Origin: an uncultured Erysipelotrichales bacterium
GTDB taxonomy: Bacteria > Bacillota_I > Bacilli_A > Erysipelotrichales > Coprobacillaceae
Direction: 5' to 3'
NCBI GenBank assembly: GCA_910586805.1
Contig: CAJUJC010000034.1
Span: 11,338-18,569, forward strand
DNA: 7,232 bases
The notes below the pieces were generated by a model. That model was not told the DNA's origin, ran no database searches, and was given only the letters and a program-made list of their open reading frames with translations. Numbering within the stretch: the first letter of the stretch is position 1; every line of letters starts with the position of its first letter. The position numbers and the translations under genes are program-made. Shown here piece after piece: positions 5,206 through 7,232 of this stretch.

Positions 5206-5623
5206 AGCATATTGTCCATTTTGTGGAAAAGAAATTCATTCAAATGATCATTTTTGTTCGTATTGTGGTAATAAAATGGAATTATCACAAAAGTATTGTC
5301 AAAATTGTGGAACACAAATTGATGAATATACACTAACATGTCCAAAATGTGGTTATGAGATTCCATCTATTCCTATAAAACAGCATATTAAAAAGTCAAA
5401 AGTAGTAGCAGGATTGTTAGGTATTTTTTTAGGTGGTTTGGGAATACATAATTTTTATTTAGGTTATTCCTCTAAAGGATTTTTTCAAGTTGTATTATTT
5501 GTATTTGGTTTGTTTACATTTGGATTGACGATATTTATATCAAGTTTATGGGGATTCATTGAAGGGATTATGATTTTTAGTGGATATATTGATAGAGATG
5601 GCGATGGACATTTGTTAGAATAA
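5195..5623 (+). CDS. Double zinc-ribbon and TM2 domain membrane protein
   Basis: A 142-residue membrane protein of unknown function. Two zinc ribbons come first: CPFC/CSYC (Cys7, 10, 21, 24) and CQNC/CPKC (Cys35, 38, 49, 52), each with four Cys for one zinc ion. A short linker rich in Lys leads to a TM2 domain (about 67-130), recognised by GLLGIFLGGLGIHNFYLG (73-90) and two hydrophobic helices. The protein ends in DRDGDGHLLE, an acidic stretch like the front half of a calcium-binding EF-hand loop. The zinc ribbons are probably cytoplasmic. The start is ATG at 5195 or 5198; both lie within the end of xpt and no clear Shine-Dalgarno is seen, so coupling is likely. Domain calls are firm; cellular role is unknown. 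Confidence 0.85.
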   Translation: MMNKAYCPFCGKEIHSNDHFCSYCGNKMELSQKYCQNCGTQIDEYTLTCPKCGYEIPSIPIKQHIKKSKVVAGLLGIFLGGLGIHNFYLGYSSKGFFQVVLFVFGLFTFGLTIFISSLWGFIEGIMIFSGYIDRDGDGHLLE

Positions 5624-5660
5624 GAGGATATATAGATAAAAGATGATTATATGGAAATGA

Positions 5661-5666
5661 GAGGGA
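5661..5666 (+). promoter_or_regulatory. Ribosome binding site of aspartokinase gene
   Basis: GAGGGA, centred about 7 nt before the ATG at 5671, supports that start. The 47-nt gap before the gene holds no terminator or room for a lysine riboswitch. Confidence 0.6.
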
Positions 5667-5670
5667 AGTT

Positions 5671-6993
5671 ATGACAAAGATAGTAAAATTTGGTGGGTCA
5701 TCATTAGCTGATGCAACTCAATTTAAAAAGGTTTATGATATTATAAAAGCAGATCCTACAAGAAGGTTCGTTGTACCAAGTGCACCTGGTAAAAGATTTG
5801 CAGAAGATACTAAGGTGACTGATTTATTATATAAAGCTTATTATGCAAAAACACAAAATGAGTTTAATATGACATTTGAAGAAATTAAATCAAGATATCA
5901 GGATATTATTGATGGATTGAATTTGAATATTTCTTTGGATACTGATTTTATAGAAATACAAAAGAATTTTGAAAAACAAGTGGGTATTGATTATGCAGCG
6001 AGCCGTGGAGAGTATCTCAATGGTAAGTTATTGGCAAATTATTTGGGATTTGAATTTATTGATGCAAAAGATGTGATTTTTATTGATGCTCATGGTAATT
6101 ACGATATCAAGAAAACTGATCCAATATTGTCAAAGACATTAATGGAAGTTGAATATGCTGTTATTCCTGGTTTTTATGGTTCATTGAATGATGGAAGTGG
6201 AAACATTAAGACATTCTCTAGAGGTGGTTCTGATGTGACAGGTTCTATTGTTGCTAAAAATGGGAAAGTAGATTTATATGAAAATTGGACAGATGTTTCA
6301 GGATTTTTAATTGCTGATCCTAGAATTGTTAAAAAACCTGATGTTATTGAAACAATTACATATAAGGAATTAAGAGAGTTATCTTATATGGGAGCTTCTG
6401 TTTTGCATGAAAATTCAGTATTCCCAGTAAGAAAAGAAGGTATTCCAATCAATATAAAAAATACAAACAAACCTGAAGATCCTGGAACATTAATTGTAGA
6501 AAGTACTTGTCATAAACCAACACATGTTATCACAGGTATTGCAGGTACAAAGGGATTTGCGACTGTTATGATTGAAAAAGATATGATGAACTCTGAAATT
6601 GGATTTGGTCGTAAAGTATTACAGGTTTTTGAAGATCATGATTTATCTTTTGAACACATGCCTTCAGGTATCGATACTATGACAATTATCGTGAATACAG
6701 CCGAATTCATTTTTAAAGAACAAGATATTTTAGCAGGGATCCATAGAGCTGTACATCCTGATTCTATAGTTTTGGAATCTGATTTAGCATTAATTGCTGT
6801 TGTAGGTAGAGGTATGAAAGCAAGTCGAGGAACAGCAGCAAGAATTTTCCAAGCTCTTGCGAAAGAAAATATTAATATTAAAATGATTGATCAGGGATCA
6901 AGTGAGTTAAATATTATTGTAGGTGTTCGTAATTGTTATTTTAATCAAGCCATTAAAGCTATTTATAATGAATTTATTTTAAATGATAAATAA
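5671..6993 (+). CDS. Aspartate kinase
   Basis: A 440-residue monofunctional aspartokinase, the ATP-dependent first step from aspartate toward lysine, threonine, methionine and the cell-wall precursor diaminopimelate. Catalytic-domain motifs are KFGGSS (6-11), ASRGEYLNGKLLA (110-122), FSRGGSDVTGSIVA (182-195) and ENWTDVSGFLIADPRIV (204-220). Two C-terminal ACT domains follow (about 290-365 and 372-440), the second with VVGRGMKASRGTAARIF (377-393) and NIKMIDQGSSELNIIVGV (402-419); these normally mediate feedback inhibition by lysine or threonine, but I cannot tell which here. No homoserine dehydrogenase domain is attached. Length and motifs are complete. It follows the zinc-ribbon/TM2 gene by 47 nt and ends at a strong terminator. 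I leave the isozyme symbol blank because the type cannot be settled by eye. Confidence 0.95.
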   Translation: MTKIVKFGGSSLADATQFKKVYDIIKADPTRRFVVPSAPGKRFAEDTKVTDLLYKAYYAKTQNEFNMTFEEIKSRYQDIIDGLNLNISLDTDFIEIQKNFEKQVGIDYAASRGEYLNGKLLANYLGFEFIDAKDVIFIDAHGNYDIKKTDPILSKTLMEVEYAVIPGFYGSLNDGSGNIKTFSRGGSDVTGSIVAKNGKVDLYENWTDVSGFLIADPRIVKKPDVIETITYKELRELSYMGASVLHENSVFPVRKEGIPINIKNTNKPEDPGTLIVESTCHKPTHVITGIAGTKGFATVMIEKDMMNSEIGFGRKVLQVFEDHDLSFEHMPSGIDTMTIIVNTAEFIFKEQDILAGIHRAVHPDSIVLESDLALIAVVGRGMKASRGTAARIFQALAKENINIKMIDQGSSELNIIVGVRNCYFNQAIKAIYNEFILNDK

Positions 6994-6997
6994 AAAG

Positions 6998-7045
6998 AAG
7001 ATTGAATAATTTGATTATAGGTCAATCAAATTATCAATCTTTTTT
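6998..7045 (+). terminator. Long-stem intrinsic terminator after aspartokinase
   Basis: AAGATTGA (6998-7005) pairs with TCAATCTT (7034-7041), and TAATTTGATT (7007-7016) with AATCAAATTA (7024-7033), giving an 18-bp stem with one bulged A (7006) and a 7-nt loop. A T run follows to 7045. The A-rich left flank would supply a T run on the other strand, so it could work in both directions. Confidence 0.92.
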
Positions 7046-7214
7046 ATATATAATACATATATTTCTTCATCATTATTCATACTTGTTTTTATCATCAAAT
7101 TTCATATAATTCTCTTATTTGTTGATACATTGACTATGATAAAATTGAAAAATAATTTTTAAGAATATGTTTTCGTTATGAAAATATGATATGATAGATA
7201 TGAGGTGATTAACT
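7046..7214 (+). other. AT-rich intergenic/leader region
   Basis: No convincing gene on either strand. It contains TATGAT boxes (7185-7190 and 7190-7195) that could be -10 elements, without a well-spaced -35. It also contains a loose inverted repeat around 7165-7187 (TTTTC/GAAAA arms around GTTAT). GAGGTG at 7202-7207 is a good Shine-Dalgarno for a gene that begins near the window end. Confidence 0.5.
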
Positions 7215-7232
7215 ATTGTAAATCAAGTACTT
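7215..7232 (+). CDS. Possible gene start using ATT (3' partial, very tentative)
   Basis: After GAGGTG (7202-7207), the frame ATT-GTA-AAT-CAA-GTA-CTT is open to the window end at ideal spacing (7 nt). No ATG, and no usable GTG or TTG, is placed correctly: TTG at 7216 is followed at once by TAA, and GTG at 7205 lies in the Shine-Dalgarno itself. ATT starts are rare and best known from infC (initiation factor IF3). Six codons are too few to identify the product. Confidence 0.2.

Noticed and set aside
5127..5366. Reverse-strand open frame opposite xpt and the zinc-ribbon gene
   Set aside because: Antisense to two supported genes, no motif and no ribosome site.
5624..5670. Lysine riboswitch before aspartokinase
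   Set aside because: Only 47 nt separate the genes, far too short for this element, and no fitting hairpins are seen.

Overview
The window is AT-rich, densely coded on the + strand only, and carries strong AGGAGG-type ribosome-binding sites and short hairpin/T-tract terminators. The gene set (Rnf ion-pumping ferredoxin:NAD oxidoreductase, a superoxide reductase, xanthine phosphoribosyltransferase, aspartokinase) suggests a strictly or mainly anaerobic low-GC Firmicute. An Erysipelotrichia/Coprobacillaceae-like gut bacterium is my best guess, from style and gene content rather than any marker gene.

Region 1 (1-3637) is the distal part of an rnf operon in the usual order D-G-E-A-B. The window opens inside rnfD; rnfC is presumably upstream. 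The operon departs from the textbook layout in three ways. RnfD continues past its normal end into an extra membrane helix, an Ala/Glu/Lys coiled coil and two nearly identical FMN-binding domains, each with its own flavinylation motif. A 57-residue Cys/His-rich single-helix membrane protein is inserted between rnfA and rnfB, overlapping the rnfA stop codon. RnfB stops at 103 residues, keeping the membrane helix and the first Fe-S domain but lacking the ferredoxin-like domain. A clear terminator follows it directly, so the shortening looks genuine.

Region 2 (3638-4069) is a single gene for a short superoxide reductase with its own terminator, which fits an oxygen-sensitive anaerobe.

Region 3 (4070-7045) is a tightly packed run: a GNAT acetyltransferase, xpt overlapping it by 4 nt (ATGA), a double zinc-ribbon/TM2 membrane protein overlapping xpt, then aspartokinase 47 nt downstream and a long-stemmed terminator. 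These four are probably co-transcribed, though their roles (purine salvage, amino-acid synthesis, unknown membrane function) are not obviously linked.

Region 4 (7046-7232) is non-coding leader-like sequence. It ends in a good Shine-Dalgarno followed by ATT rather than ATG, possibly the very start of another gene.

The most interesting content is the modified Rnf complex. RnfD carries two extra FMN domains that are predicted to lie outside the membrane, while RnfB has lost its usual electron-entry domain. This suggests a variant with altered electron input and an enlarged extracytoplasmic flavin relay. That reading is inference from domain architecture.
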